Shown: positions 1 to 6,356, counted from the first letter of the stretch. The stretch: 6,356 nt of DNA from an uncultured Prosthecobacter sp. (GCA_947523045.1 CANNUR010000177.1:1-6356); one strand, 5' to 3'. Program-made: numbers and translations. The notes: a model not told the origin generated them from the letters alone.

Positions 1-2189
1 TCCGTCGCAGCGGCATCGGCCGCAGTGGTCGCGGCGCGGTCAAAGACCGCCGCCAGTCGGCCCTCGGCATCGACCTTGGCCAGGGTCGTGCCGGCGCGAC
101 GCAGACCGGCCACCAAGGCGCGCAGCAGCGGCCCCTGGCTGGCCGCGGGGGCGCTGGCAATCCGATCGGCCAGGAGGCGGCCGTCATCGGAATCCTTGCG
201 TGCCGCCGCGGTTTCGATCAGCGGCGCGAGGGTGTCGACATCCTCCAGACCGTTTTCAAGGCGCTGGCGCAGGGCCGCCGCCACCAGCGCCGGTTCAGCG
301 CCGAGGGCGGCGACGCGCAGGGTGGCGTTGGCATCGGCCGAGGCACGGGCAAACACCCGGGCCACCTCCGCGTCCGGCTCGGCGCCGGCAAGGCCGCCGA
401 GACTGAGCAGGGCCTGGAAGCGCACGCGCGGTGAGGCATCGGCCTCGGCGAGGGCGATGAGTTGCGGTCGCAGCGCCGTCGACTGACCCGCCTGCAAACG
501 GCGTTCGAGCAGTCGGCAGCCACGTTCACGCACCTGGGCATCGGCATCGGCGAGCGCGGCGCGCAAAATCTTGTCATCCAGAAGGCCCGCCGCCTCGAGC
601 AGGGCCAGCCAGTGCAGGCGGCCCGCCGGACTGGCGGGGGCTTCGATCCCGGCCGGCAGTTTGGCACCGGTCGCCAGTTGCTCGCTGAGCAGCCGGTGGG
701 CGGTGTCGCGGTGCCAGCCGTTGGCATGCCCGAGCGTGCGCAGCAGCGCGGCGGTGTCGGCGCCGGCAAGGTCCACCTTCTGGCCGATGCGCTCCGGTCG
801 CCGCCCCTCGGGCACCAGCCGCCAGATGCGACCGCGGTCATTGCCGCTGTTCAGGTCGAGGTGCTTCTTGATTTCGTCGGGCACGCTCCAGGGATGCTCG
901 ATGACCTCGCGATACATGTCACAGACATAGAGGCAGCCGTCGGGGGCATTGGCGAAGTTGACCACACGCACCCAGGTGTCGTTGCTGGCGGCGAACTCGA
1001 AGCCCCGCTCATCCGCGGGGCGCTCGCCCTCGAGCGTGATGCCATCGGCGGCGTAGCGGATCTGCTTGCGGTGGATGAGCTGGCCGCCGGCGTCGCCGGT
1101 GAAGCTGTTGTTGACGAAGTCCGCCCCGTAGGCGTCGCCGCGGTAGATCGTCGTGCCGGTGGCGCCGGTGAAGTAGCCGCTGACCCGCCCCCCCCCCTCG
1201 ACGGCGCCTTTGACCACGCCGGCAATGCGCCAGCGTGTGCGGATGATGCGCCAGGGTTCGTCGGGGCTGAGCCGGAAGACCTCGGCGGCGCCGCCATCGA
1301 CGGCGATGCTGCTGCGCGCCGGCGGCAGTGGCTGCACCGGGTTGCGACCGGCATAAACATCGTCGTACAGCCAGGCCTGCAAGTGCACCGAATTTGAGCA
1401 GCCAAACTTGCGACCGTAGTCGTCGAAGCTCATGCCATACTGGGCGCCACCGCCCTCGAGACCGAAGTCGAGGCTGACCGGATCAAACCAGAAATCCTTG
1501 CCGCCAAGCTCACGGCCGGGCAGGTCGGGGCGCTTCGGACTGCTGACCACCCCGCGGTTGCCGCCACCCGCGAGCACATGCACGCGGCCGTCCTGGCCCC
1601 ATTGAAAACTGTTCATCAGGCCCTGGACGTTGAGGATCTTCAGGCCGGTGCCGAAGCCGGTGAAAACCTTCTCACGCACCTCGGCCCGGCCGTCGCCATC
1701 CTTGTCTTCGAAACGCCAGATGTCGGGCGTGGCGCCGACGTACAGCCCGCCATTCGCCCAGATCAGACCGGTGGGCCAGGGCAGGTTGTCGGCAAAGACG
1801 CTGGCGGACTCGTAAAAGCCATCGCCGTCCCTGTCCTCCAGCACCGACACGCGTCCCAGGTGCGGTGTCACGTCGCGCATCTCCGAGTAGTCGATCATCT
1901 CGCAGACAAACATCCGGCCGCGCTCGTCGAAGCAGAGGGCGATCGGGTCGCGCACCTGCGGTTCATGAGCCGCCAACTCCAGCTTGAAGCCCGGCTTCAC
2001 CTTCCAGGTGGCCACGGCGTCCCTGGGCTCGATCGCCGAGTAGCGCGGCAGGTCCTTGGCCGGGTCCACGGCGACCGCGTTGTTGGTGGGCCCGTAGGCC
2101 TTGGCGTAGGTGGTCTTGGTGGCGATGCCATCCTGGGCGGAGAGCAGGCCGGCCACGCAGGCGAGGCCGGAGATGAGCGGCAGCTTCAT
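1..2189 (-). CDS. PVC-type membrane-bound dehydrogenase-like protein (beta-propeller plus HEAT-like repeats), C-terminus off window
   Basis: The frame is open from the ATG at 2189 to the left edge, giving 729 visible residues and no stop. Residues 1-18 look like a signal peptide (Lys2, hydrophobic core, small residues before Gln19), so the product is probably exported. Residues about 60-458 match the Pirellula/Verrucomicrobia 'putative membrane-bound dehydrogenase' domain (TIGR02604 type), an NHL/PQQ-like beta-propeller. Hallmarks are two acidic DxDGDG loops (119-124 and 162-167), KDFWFDP (231-237), an EGGGRVSGYFTGATG stretch (331-345), CDMYREVIEHPW (423-434) and HLDLNSGNDRGRIWRL (443-458). 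From about 475 onward the chain is Ala/Leu-rich and helical, like HEAT/PBS-lyase repeats. Family members usually end in a cytochrome-c-like CxxCH domain. No CxxCH is present in the visible part, so it would have to lie beyond base 1. Family recognition is strong. The electron-transfer role is inferred from the family name and the substrate is unknown. No Shine-Dalgarno sequence precedes the start. A G10 run lies in codons 331-334. Confidence 0.92.
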   Translation of the reverse strand, partial: MKLPLISGLACVAGLLSAQDGIATKTTYAKAYGPTNNAVAVDPAKDLPRYSAIEPRDAVATWKVKPGFKLELAAHEPQVRDPIALCFDERGRMFVCEMIDYSEMRDVTPHLGRVSVLEDRDGDGFYESASVFADNLPWPTGLIWANGGLYVGATPDIWRFEDKDGDGRAEVREKVFTGFGTGLKILNVQGLMNSFQWGQDGRVHVLAGGGNRGVVSSPKRPDLPGRELGGKDFWFDPVSLDFGLEGGGAQYGMSFDDYGRKFGCSNSVHLQAWLYDDVYAGRNPVQPLPPARSSIAVDGGAAEVFRLSPDEPWRIIRTRWRIAGVVKGAVEGGGRVSGYFTGATGTTIYRGDAYGADFVNNSFTGDAGGQLIHRKQIRYAADGITLEGERPADERGFEFAASNDTWVRVVNFANAPDGCLYVCDMYREVIEHPWSVPDEIKKHLDLNSGNDRGRIWRLVPEGRRPERIGQKVDLAGADTAALLRTLGHANGWHRDTAHRLLSEQLATGAKLPAGIEAPASPAGRLHWLALLEAAGLLDDKILRAALADADAQVRERGCRLLERRLQAGQSTALRPQLIALAEADASPRVRFQALLSLGGLAGAEPDAEVARVFARASADANATLRVAALGAEPALVAAALRQRLENGLEDVDTLAPLIETAAARKDSDDGRLLADRIASAPAASQGPLLRALVAGLRRAGTTLAKVDAEGRLAAVFDRAATTAADAAAT
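1188..1197 (-). repeat. G10 homopolymer tract within the dehydrogenase-like gene
   Basis: Ten consecutive C on the plus strand read as ten G on the coding strand, covering the end of codon 331 (Glu) and codons 332-334 (Gly-Gly-Gly). As given, the frame is intact on both sides and the encoded EGGGRVSGYF agrees with the family pattern. The tract is long enough to be slippage-prone in replication or sequencing; a gain or loss of one base would truncate the protein. Confidence 0.9.
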
Positions 2190-2306
2190 GCGGGAGAAAA
2201 CGCCCCATCGCAGGGGGTGTCCTGCGCCGGGGTGACGGCTTCCCGTATTTTTATCATGGCAACGGCACCAACCGCCGGCGGTTGGCGACCGTATTCCTCT
2301 GCTCCC
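2190..2306. promoter_or_regulatory. Divergent intergenic promoter region
   Basis: This 117-base spacer separates the start of the dehydrogenase-like gene (minus, ATG at 2189) from the DUF2452 gene (plus, ATG at 2307), so promoters for both should lie here unless the genes are transcribed from elsewhere. The only AT-rich block is at 2246-2257 (TATTTTTATCAT), which could serve as a -10 element on either strand. I could not pair it with a well-spaced -35 hexamer on either strand (the nearest candidate, GTGACG at 2232-2237, is only 14 bases from TATCAT). The promoter assignment therefore rests mainly on position and base composition. Confidence 0.45.
2268..2285. promoter_or_regulatory. Perfect 18-bp palindrome, candidate operator
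   Basis: The sequence CCAACCGCCGGCGGTTGG is identical to its own reverse complement, giving two 9-base half sites with no spacer. It sits 21 bases upstream of the DUF2452 ATG and about 79 bases upstream of the dehydrogenase-like ATG, just downstream (plus sense) of the AT-rich block at 2246-2257. A position next to a probable promoter is what one expects of a dimeric repressor site, but no regulator gene is visible in the window. In RNA it could also fold as a short GC hairpin in the DUF2452 leader. Confidence 0.4.
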
Positions 2307-2741
2307 ATGGACACCGACCCGATCGATCGCGACCTCGCCCAGGTCGAACCCCGCGCCAACTACCTGCCCTACCCCGCCTCGCGGCTGGCGGCCAGGATCG
2401 TGCCGCAGGACCTGACCAGCTTCAAAAGTCGCGGCATCTCACGGGTCGAACGCGAACTGCAGCAGGAGTTGGTCGAACTGCGCGAGCGTTACCTGGCGGT
2501 GATTGACGCCTTCAACTGGAACAAGCTCATCTACGAGGCGCGCTTTGGCTTTGAACCGGTGATCGGCGAGACCTACCACCTCTACGAGGTCGAGGGCAAG
2601 CACCACCTGAGCCTGATCGAGCCGCAGTCCTGGCACCAGAAGTGGATCGGCAGCTTCCGCCTCAACGCCGATGGCCGCTGGCAGGCCGACCGGATCGCCG
2701 ACGACTTCGATCTGCGCGCCTGGATCGGTGCGGCGGCCTGA
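2307..2741 (+). CDS. DUF2452 domain-containing protein
   Basis: The gene encodes 144 residues, matching the usual size of this family. The order of signals fits DUF2452: NYLPYPASR at 18-26, a charged amphipathic helix likely to be a coiled coil at 47-68, then the core F82-P84-G87-T89-Y90-H91-L92-Y93, followed by LSLIEPQSW (101-109) and GSFRL (115-119). There is no signal peptide or membrane segment, so it is probably cytoplasmic. The biochemical function is unknown; some databases call relatives 'GTP-binding', but no P-loop or other G motif is present here. I chose the ATG at 2307 because the conserved part begins soon after it. An in-frame ATG at 2256 would add 17 low-complexity residues and place the 18-bp palindrome inside the coding region. 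Neither start has a Shine-Dalgarno match. It is transcribed divergently from the dehydrogenase-like gene and converges on the gene at 2745-3023. Confidence 0.85.
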   Translation: MDTDPIDRDLAQVEPRANYLPYPASRLAARIVPQDLTSFKSRGISRVERELQQELVELRERYLAVIDAFNWNKLIYEARFGFEPVIGETYHLYEVEGKHHLSLIEPQSWHQKWIGSFRLNADGRWQADRIADDFDLRAWIGAAA

Positions 2742-2744
2742 AGT

Positions 2745-3023
2745 TCAGAGCACCGCCCGCGCAATCTCGTCCCAGAGGGCGTCGATCTGCTGCGGCCCGC
2801 GCGAGGCTTTGCCAGCCTTGGCAAACCAGTAATCGGCGTTCCACTGATCCCCCTCCATGACATGCAACAGGGCATGGATCCATGAGCCCAGCGGCGTGTG
2901 GATCTCCTGGGCGATGTCGTGGGCGGCATCCCAACGGTCCTGCTTCGCGTGCCAGAGCGCCAGCGCCTCCCGGCTCAGGCCGGCAGGCGCGGTTTCCAAG
3001 GCGGCAAGTTCGGCCGGCGTCAT
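2745..3023 (-). CDS. Small helical protein of conserved unknown function
   Basis: This encodes 92 residues, acidic overall and without a signal peptide or membrane helix. The pattern LWHAKQDRWDAAHDIAQ, then WIHALLHVMEGDQWNADYWFAKAG, recalls a widespread family of small uncharacterised bacterial proteins with a W..AH.iaQ...HA.LH..EGD..NA.YW...AG signature that reads like one or two TPR-type helical hairpins. I chose the ATG at 3023 because GGAGGAG lies 5 bases upstream; an in-frame GTG at 3029 would leave that site inside the coding region. The ribosome binding site is made from the last two Glu codons of the permease gene, and the permease stop (3026-3028) is 2 bases before this ATG, so translation is probably coupled. 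A functional link with the permease is inference. Its stop is 3 bases from the stop of the converging DUF2452 gene. Confidence 0.75.
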   Translation of the reverse strand: MTPAELAALETAPAGLSREALALWHAKQDRWDAAHDIAQEIHTPLGSWIHALLHVMEGDQWNADYWFAKAGKASRGPQQIDALWDEIARAVL

Positions 3024-3025
3024 GC

Positions 3026-4417
3026 TCACTCCTCCGGCAGGTCGCGACCCTTGGTCTCGGGGGCGAAGGGCAGGATGATGAGACCGAGCAGGAAGATCAG
3101 GCTCATCCAGGTGCAGGCGTCGCGGAAGGCGTCGAGCTTCTCGTCGGCGGTCGCCGCGTGGGCGGCAAAGATGGCGGTCAGGCTGCCCTGGAGGAAGGGA
3201 CCGGCGGCGGCGATGAAGCGGCCAACGTTGTAGCAGAAGCTGGTGCCCGTGCTGCGCAGGCTGGTCGGGAAGAGCTCAGGCAGGTAGATCGCGTAGCCGG
3301 CAAACAGCGAGAGCTGGAAGAAGCCCATGAGCGGCACCATCCAGAAGATGTCGCTGCGGTCGTCGAGGTAGCGGAAGACCAGGATCGTGCTGGCCATGGC
3401 GCAGACATAGGCGACGGCGAACACCGGCTTGCGGCCGTACTTGCTGGCAGCCCAGGTAAAGACCATCATGCCGAAGAAGGAACCGATGTTCTGCATGATC
3501 ATGTTGATGCCGGTCCAGATCATCTTCCAGCCAGGCACCAGGGCGTCCGGCACCTTGTCGGCGACCAGGGCCTTGCCGATGACATCGTTGATCAGTTCGG
3601 GGCTGAAGAAACCGATGCCCCAGAGGCCGATGACGCCGGAGATGCACAGGGTCATGCCGACCATGGCGTTCTTGCGCCAGCGCGGCTTGCCGAGCAGGGA
3701 GCTGTAACTGCCGAACTTGACGCCGGTGATCTTGCCTTCGGAACGCGCCTTCACCCACTTCTCCGGCTCCTTGAGCTTGATCTGGATGAACACCACCATG
3801 AAGGCCGGCAGGGCGCCAATGAGGAACATCGTGCGCCACATTTCGGTCTTCGCCTCGACACCGCTCTCAATCGCCTGAATCTGCAGGTAGCCGACAATGA
3901 TGGCGATGCTGGCCGCGGTGATGTTGCCGACCGCCGACAGCGCCTGCAGCAGGCCGAGCGCGTGCGGACGGGCGCGGTCCGGCAGGGAGTCGGCCACTAG
4001 GGCGACCGCCAGGCCGAACACACCGCCGACACCGAAGCCGGTGATCAGGCGGTAGGCCGCGAAATCCCAGAAACCGACCGAAAAGGCCGAGAGACCCGTA
4101 CAGACCGAGTAGATGAGCACGGTCAGGGCAAGCGTTTTGGCGCGACCGATGCGGTCGCCGACAGCGCCAAAGATGAGACCACCGATCGCCCAGCCGGCGA
4201 CGAAGAAGGTCGTCGACAGGCCGCCATAAAACTTCGGATCCATGCCCTCCTTGAGCAGCGAGGCCATGGCCGCCGGGCGCGCCACCAGGAAGAGCTGCTG
4301 GTCCAGGCAGTCAAACAACCAGGCCAGCGAGGCCATCGTGAAGACAAACCAATGATAACCGTTGAGTTCTTTCCACCAGGGGGCGAGGGAGGCCGGAGTC
4401 GTGCTGGGCTGGTTCAT
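3026..4417 (-). CDS. MFS transporter (sugar/organic-acid:H+ symporter type)
   Basis: The 463-residue product has the length and roughly 12-helix hydrophobic pattern of a major facilitator permease in the inner membrane. The first helix holds two acidic residues (WLFDCLDQQLF, D36 and D39), as in the organic-acid (AAHS) and sialate (SHS) symporter branches. Motif A is at 84-92 (GAVGDRIGR) between helices 2 and 3, and its second-half counterpart is at 323-330 (AASKYGRK). Arg123 sits in helix 4 (RLITGFGVGG). YLPELFPTSLRSTG (378-391) and the C-terminal PETKG (453-457) are typical of the sugar/metabolite porter group. A polar central loop (about 213-250) separates the halves. The solute cannot be named. 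The gene starts 68 bases downstream of the pseudopilin-like gene, so it may be in the same transcript or have its own weak promoter, and it is tightly coupled to the 92-residue gene after it. Confidence 0.94.
   Translation of the reverse strand: MNQPSTTPASLAPWWKELNGYHWFVFTMASLAWLFDCLDQQLFLVARPAAMASLLKEGMDPKFYGGLSTTFFVAGWAIGGLIFGAVGDRIGRAKTLALTVLIYSVCTGLSAFSVGFWDFAAYRLITGFGVGGVFGLAVALVADSLPDRARPHALGLLQALSAVGNITAASIAIIVGYLQIQAIESGVEAKTEMWRTMFLIGALPAFMVVFIQIKLKEPEKWVKARSEGKITGVKFGSYSSLLGKPRWRKNAMVGMTLCISGVIGLWGIGFFSPELINDVIGKALVADKVPDALVPGWKMIWTGINMIMQNIGSFFGMMVFTWAASKYGRKPVFAVAYVCAMASTILVFRYLDDRSDIFWMVPLMGFFQLSLFAGYAIYLPELFPTSLRSTGTSFCYNVGRFIAAAGPFLQGSLTAIFAAHAATADEKLDAFRDACTWMSLIFLLGLIILPFAPETKGRDLPEE
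3029..3035 (-). promoter_or_regulatory. Ribosome binding site of the 92-residue gene, inside the permease gene
   Basis: On the minus strand GGAGGAG is followed by TGAGC and then ATG, a strong Shine-Dalgarno match with 5-base spacing. It overlaps the Glu462-Glu463 codons of the permease gene, followed at once by its TGA stop. It decides the start of the downstream gene in favour of the ATG at 3023 over the GTG at 3029. It is also the clearest Shine-Dalgarno sequence in a window whose other starts lack one. Confidence 0.75.
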
Positions 4418-4485
4418 GGGCCGCGAGCTTGAAACACATCCGGCGGCGTGGCAATCACGAATTCACCTCGACGGCGCATCCGCCC

Positions 4486-5079
4486 TCACGGCGGCGCGTC
4501 GCCGGGAGTGGCGCCGAGGCCGGGCGGACTCGGATTCACCAGCAAGTCGTCGCCCGTGAACAACTGTCGATCGGGACCGGCGGAACGGATTTCGGTGACG
4601 TTGGCGGAAACCGGATGAAACCAGTAGGGCGTTCCCCAGCGGTCGATGAGCTGACCGTCGCGCAGGGCGGCGGTCGTGCGCGGCAGAAACACCCCCTCCG
4701 GGCCCGAGCCAACCAGGGCCGCGGTGATGTCGGCGTTGTCGCCCGAGGGATGGGCGCCGAGCGCGCGCTGATGCAGGCCGAGCAGCTCATGGAGGATTTC
4801 CAGGTCCTGCTGCGGCTCGTGATCGGGCGAGTTCAGGCTGAGACCGAGCTCGCGCAGGTGCGGATCCATGGCGGTGGGCGCCGCAGCCGCTGGCGGCGGT
4901 CGCGGATCCCCCGGCTCCGGCGGTCGCGTCGGTGCGACCGCCTCGCTCCCCCGCTGCACAGCGGCCTGACGCAGCCTGGAGGAGGTGACGGCACTGTACA
5001 TCCAGGCGGCGAGGATGCCCAGCACGGCCAGCAGCAGGGCGACGAGGTACGGACCGGGACGCTTCGGAAGTTCGGGCAT
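4486..5079 (-). CDS. Membrane-anchored protein with type II secretion GspG-like C-terminal motif
   Basis: The 197-residue product has a short basic N-terminus, one hydrophobic segment at about 11-30, a Pro/Ala-rich linker at 45-70, a predicted helix at about 72-108 and a compact C-terminal part. The stretch LIDRWGTPYWFHPVSANVTE (144-163) followed by IRSAGPD (164-170) and FTGDDL (174-179) resembles the C-terminal beta region and calcium loop of GspG-type major pseudopilins (D.WG.PY...S.G.D). It lacks the prepilin peptidase motif expected in a true pseudopilin (Gly, hydrophobic residue, Glu at +5), so it is more likely a bitopic membrane protein that shares the fold. Similar small proteins accompany DUF1501 genes in Verrucomicrobiota, as far as I recall. 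It follows the DUF1501 stop by 27 bases, indicating one operon. Function is unknown; a role as an envelope partner of the DUF1501 protein is inference. Confidence 0.78.
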   Translation of the reverse strand: MPELPKRPGPYLVALLLAVLGILAAWMYSAVTSSRLRQAAVQRGSEAVAPTRPPEPGDPRPPPAAAAPTAMDPHLRELGLSLNSPDHEPQQDLEILHELLGLHQRALGAHPSGDNADITAALVGSGPEGVFLPRTTAALRDGQLIDRWGTPYWFHPVSANVTEIRSAGPDRQLFTGDDLLVNPSPPGLGATPGDAPP

Positions 5080-5106
5080 GCCTTCGGAACGTTTGCCGTG
5101 GCGCTG

Positions 5107-6356
5107 TCAGGCGGAAAAATTGAGGAACTGCAGCCGCGTCGCCGGATTGAAGGGATCGTTGAAGCGTCCCAGATTGGGGAAGATCGCCGCAAGCTGGCTA
5201 TTGTCGACACCGAACCACTTGGCAATGACCGCGGCGTACTGGTCGACCGAGGTCGTCGGGATCCAGCGGCCGCGGTTGCCCTGGACGTCGATGCCGCCAT
5301 TGACCGTGAGGTTCGGGTACTGGCCGAACACGCGCTTGCCATTGACCGCCCCGCCCATGACCATCATGTGACCGCCCCAGCCATGGTCGGAGCCACCGGT
5401 CGAATCAGTCTTGTTGGGCGTGAACGTGCGGGTGAAGTCGGAGGCGGTGAAGGCCAGGGTCTTGTCCCACATGCCGTTCGCGGTGAGGGCGTCGCGGAAG
5501 GCCTTCATGGCGCAGGTGAGCTGGAGCATGAGACTGTAATAGCCCTGGTCGGTGCGCGCGGCGTCGCCAGCCGTGGTGACCGGGATCTGCGAGGTGTGGG
5601 TATCCCAGCCGCCGAGCTGGACAAAGAAGATCTGGCGCTTGTTGCTGAGCGCGGTGTTGCCAACGATCAGCCGGGCCGCCATGCGCAGCTGGGAGGCAAA
5701 GCCGTTGGTCAGGCCGTTGATACCGGTGCCGTTGAAGGCGTTGGTGAAATGGCTGTCGAGCGTGGTGACACCGCCACCGGCGTCGGTGAGCCCCAGGGCG
5801 GCACCGACCACCCCCTCGGCAACGCGCGCATTTTTCGCCACCTTGGCGGCGGAATCATCGAACAGGCTGGCATGACTCATGCCGATGAGCTGCTCCAGGG
5901 CGGCAAGTCGCCAGCCGGTGCCGGTTTTGTAGTTGCTGCCGCTGGTGCCGGGCCACTTGAACGGATCGTAGCCGGTGCTGGTGTAGGGCTGCTTGCCCAA
6001 GGTGAGCAGCCCATTGGTGTAGTTGGTCCCGTAGCCGGAATAGGAGGTGACCCCGCCGGTGCCCATGATGTAGGGCTGCTGGCCGACACCCACCTGGAAA
6101 CTGTTGAAGCCGCTGATCGACACCATCATCGACAAGGCATCGGGATCGGTGTTGTGGAGGCCGTCGAGCAAATCCGCTAAGCGACCGCCCCAGCCGCTCT
6201 GGAAGGGCTTGTCCGGGATCGAGGATTGCCACTGCACCTGCTGGTCGGAGTGCGAGAACAACTGCGGCGGCTTCTGCGAGGCCGGCAGGCTGGTGAAGTT
6301 GGCGCGGGTGACATTCGGCTGGGTCAAAACGCCAACATTGCTGATGAAGGCCAGCT
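5107..6356 (-). CDS. DUF1501 domain-containing protein, N-terminus off window
   Basis: The reading frame continues without a stop to the right edge, giving 415 visible residues. It enters with LAFISNVGV, then VTRANF and PPQLFSHSDQQVQWQ, a block typical of the interior of DUF1501 proteins, so roughly 100 N-terminal residues, usually including an export signal, lie outside. Two hallmark sites of this alkaline-phosphatase/sulfatase-like superfamily are visible: GGWDTH (bases 5596-5613) and SDHGWGGH (bases 5368-5391), with SDFTRTF between them. Their Asp and His residues are the likely metal or catalytic ligands by analogy. The C-terminus (QYAAVIAKWFGV, then IFPNLGRF) is also typical. A TTG at 6327 is internal, not a start, because the conserved block lies partly upstream of it. 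In PVC bacteria these genes are commonly preceded by a DUF1800 gene, which would sit beyond base 6356. The substrate is unknown, and assignment to a particular hydrolase activity would be guesswork. Confidence 0.94.
   Translation of the reverse strand, partial: LAFISNVGVLTQPNVTRANFTSLPASQKPPQLFSHSDQQVQWQSSIPDKPFQSGWGGRLADLLDGLHNTDPDALSMMVSISGFNSFQVGVGQQPYIMGTGGVTSYSGYGTNYTNGLLTLGKQPYTSTGYDPFKWPGTSGSNYKTGTGWRLAALEQLIGMSHASLFDDSAAKVAKNARVAEGVVGAALGLTDAGGGVTTLDSHFTNAFNGTGINGLTNGFASQLRMAARLIVGNTALSNKRQIFFVQLGGWDTHTSQIPVTTAGDAARTDQGYYSLMLQLTCAMKAFRDALTANGMWDKTLAFTASDFTRTFTPNKTDSTGGSDHGWGGHMMVMGGAVNGKRVFGQYPNLTVNGGIDVQGNRGRWIPTTSVDQYAAVIAKWFGVDNSQLAAIFPNLGRFNDPFNPATRLQFLNFSA

Noticed and set aside
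462..1397. Plus-strand open frame of 311 codons within the dehydrogenase-like region
   Set aside because: The minus strand here reads through conserved dehydrogenase-domain and HEAT-like sequence without interruption. The plus frame shows no domain.
1578..2306. Upstream extension of the DUF2452 reading frame to an ATG at 1578
   Set aside because: The extension is antisense to the dehydrogenase-like gene and adds about 243 residues with no family support. DUF2452 proteins are normally about the size given by the ATG at 2307.
2736..2748. Short symmetrical element CTGAAGTTCAG between the convergent stops
   Set aside because: Five-base arms around a single central base are too short for a convincing terminator, and the symmetry is explained by two facing TGA stop codons.
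2882..4000. Plus-strand open frame of 372 codons opposite the MFS gene
   Set aside because: The composition is rich in His, Asp, Gly and Ala with no hydrophobic or domain pattern, and the opposite strand encodes an unmistakable permease.
4470..4500. GC-rich imperfect hairpin at the 3' end of the pseudopilin-like gene, considered as a terminator
   Set aside because: The stem is interrupted by bulges, overlaps the stop codon and is not followed by a T-tract on the minus strand, so an intrinsic terminator is not supported.
4429..6180. Long plus-strand open frame (583 codons) opposite the DUF1501 and pseudopilin-like genes
   Set aside because: The translation is low-complexity Gly/Ala/Arg/Glu-rich without recognisable domains, and it lies antisense to two genes with clear family motifs. 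This is a typical high-GC shadow frame.
6325..6327. TTG as a possible start codon of the DUF1501 gene
   Set aside because: The conserved DUF1501 segment LAFISNVG lies upstream in the same frame and runs to the window edge, so the TTG encodes an internal Leu.

Overview
This is a GC-rich bacterial window that is almost fully coding. Its gene families point to the PVC superphylum, most likely Verrucomicrobiota (an Opitutae-like member), though that assignment is inference. The markers are a Pirellula/Verrucomicrobia-type 'membrane-bound dehydrogenase' with a beta-propeller and HEAT-like repeats, a DUF1501 protein followed by a small membrane-anchored protein with a GspG-like tail, and a mostly Shine-Dalgarno-poor set of gene starts.

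Layout: bases 3-2189 (minus) hold the N-terminal 729 residues of the secreted PVC-type dehydrogenase-like protein, whose C-terminus lies off the left edge. A 117-base divergent spacer (2190-2306) carries an AT-rich patch and a perfect 18-bp palindrome. Bases 2307-2741 (plus) encode a 144-residue DUF2452-family protein. It converges, with 3 bases between stop codons, on a run of four minus-strand genes reading leftward from the right edge: DUF1501 protein (5107-6356, N-terminus off the edge), a 197-residue membrane-anchored protein with a pseudopilin-like tail (4486-5079), an MFS permease (3026-4417) and a 92-residue helical protein (2745-3023) whose ribosome binding site lies inside the end of the permease gene.

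Functionally, the window looks like part of the envelope and metabolite-handling repertoire of a PVC heterotroph: an exported oxidoreductase-like protein, an exported DUF1501 protein of the alkaline-phosphatase/sulfatase-like superfamily with its small membrane partner, and an organic-solute permease. No substrate can be assigned from sequence alone. No RNA genes, CRISPR arrays, insertion sequences or phage genes were seen. I found no convincing new multi-gene system. The best second-look items are the palindrome in the divergent promoter region, the DUF1501/pseudopilin-like pair, the coupled permease/small-protein pair and a G10 tract inside the dehydrogenase gene. Long open frames on the plus strand opposite the minus-strand genes are high-GC shadows.
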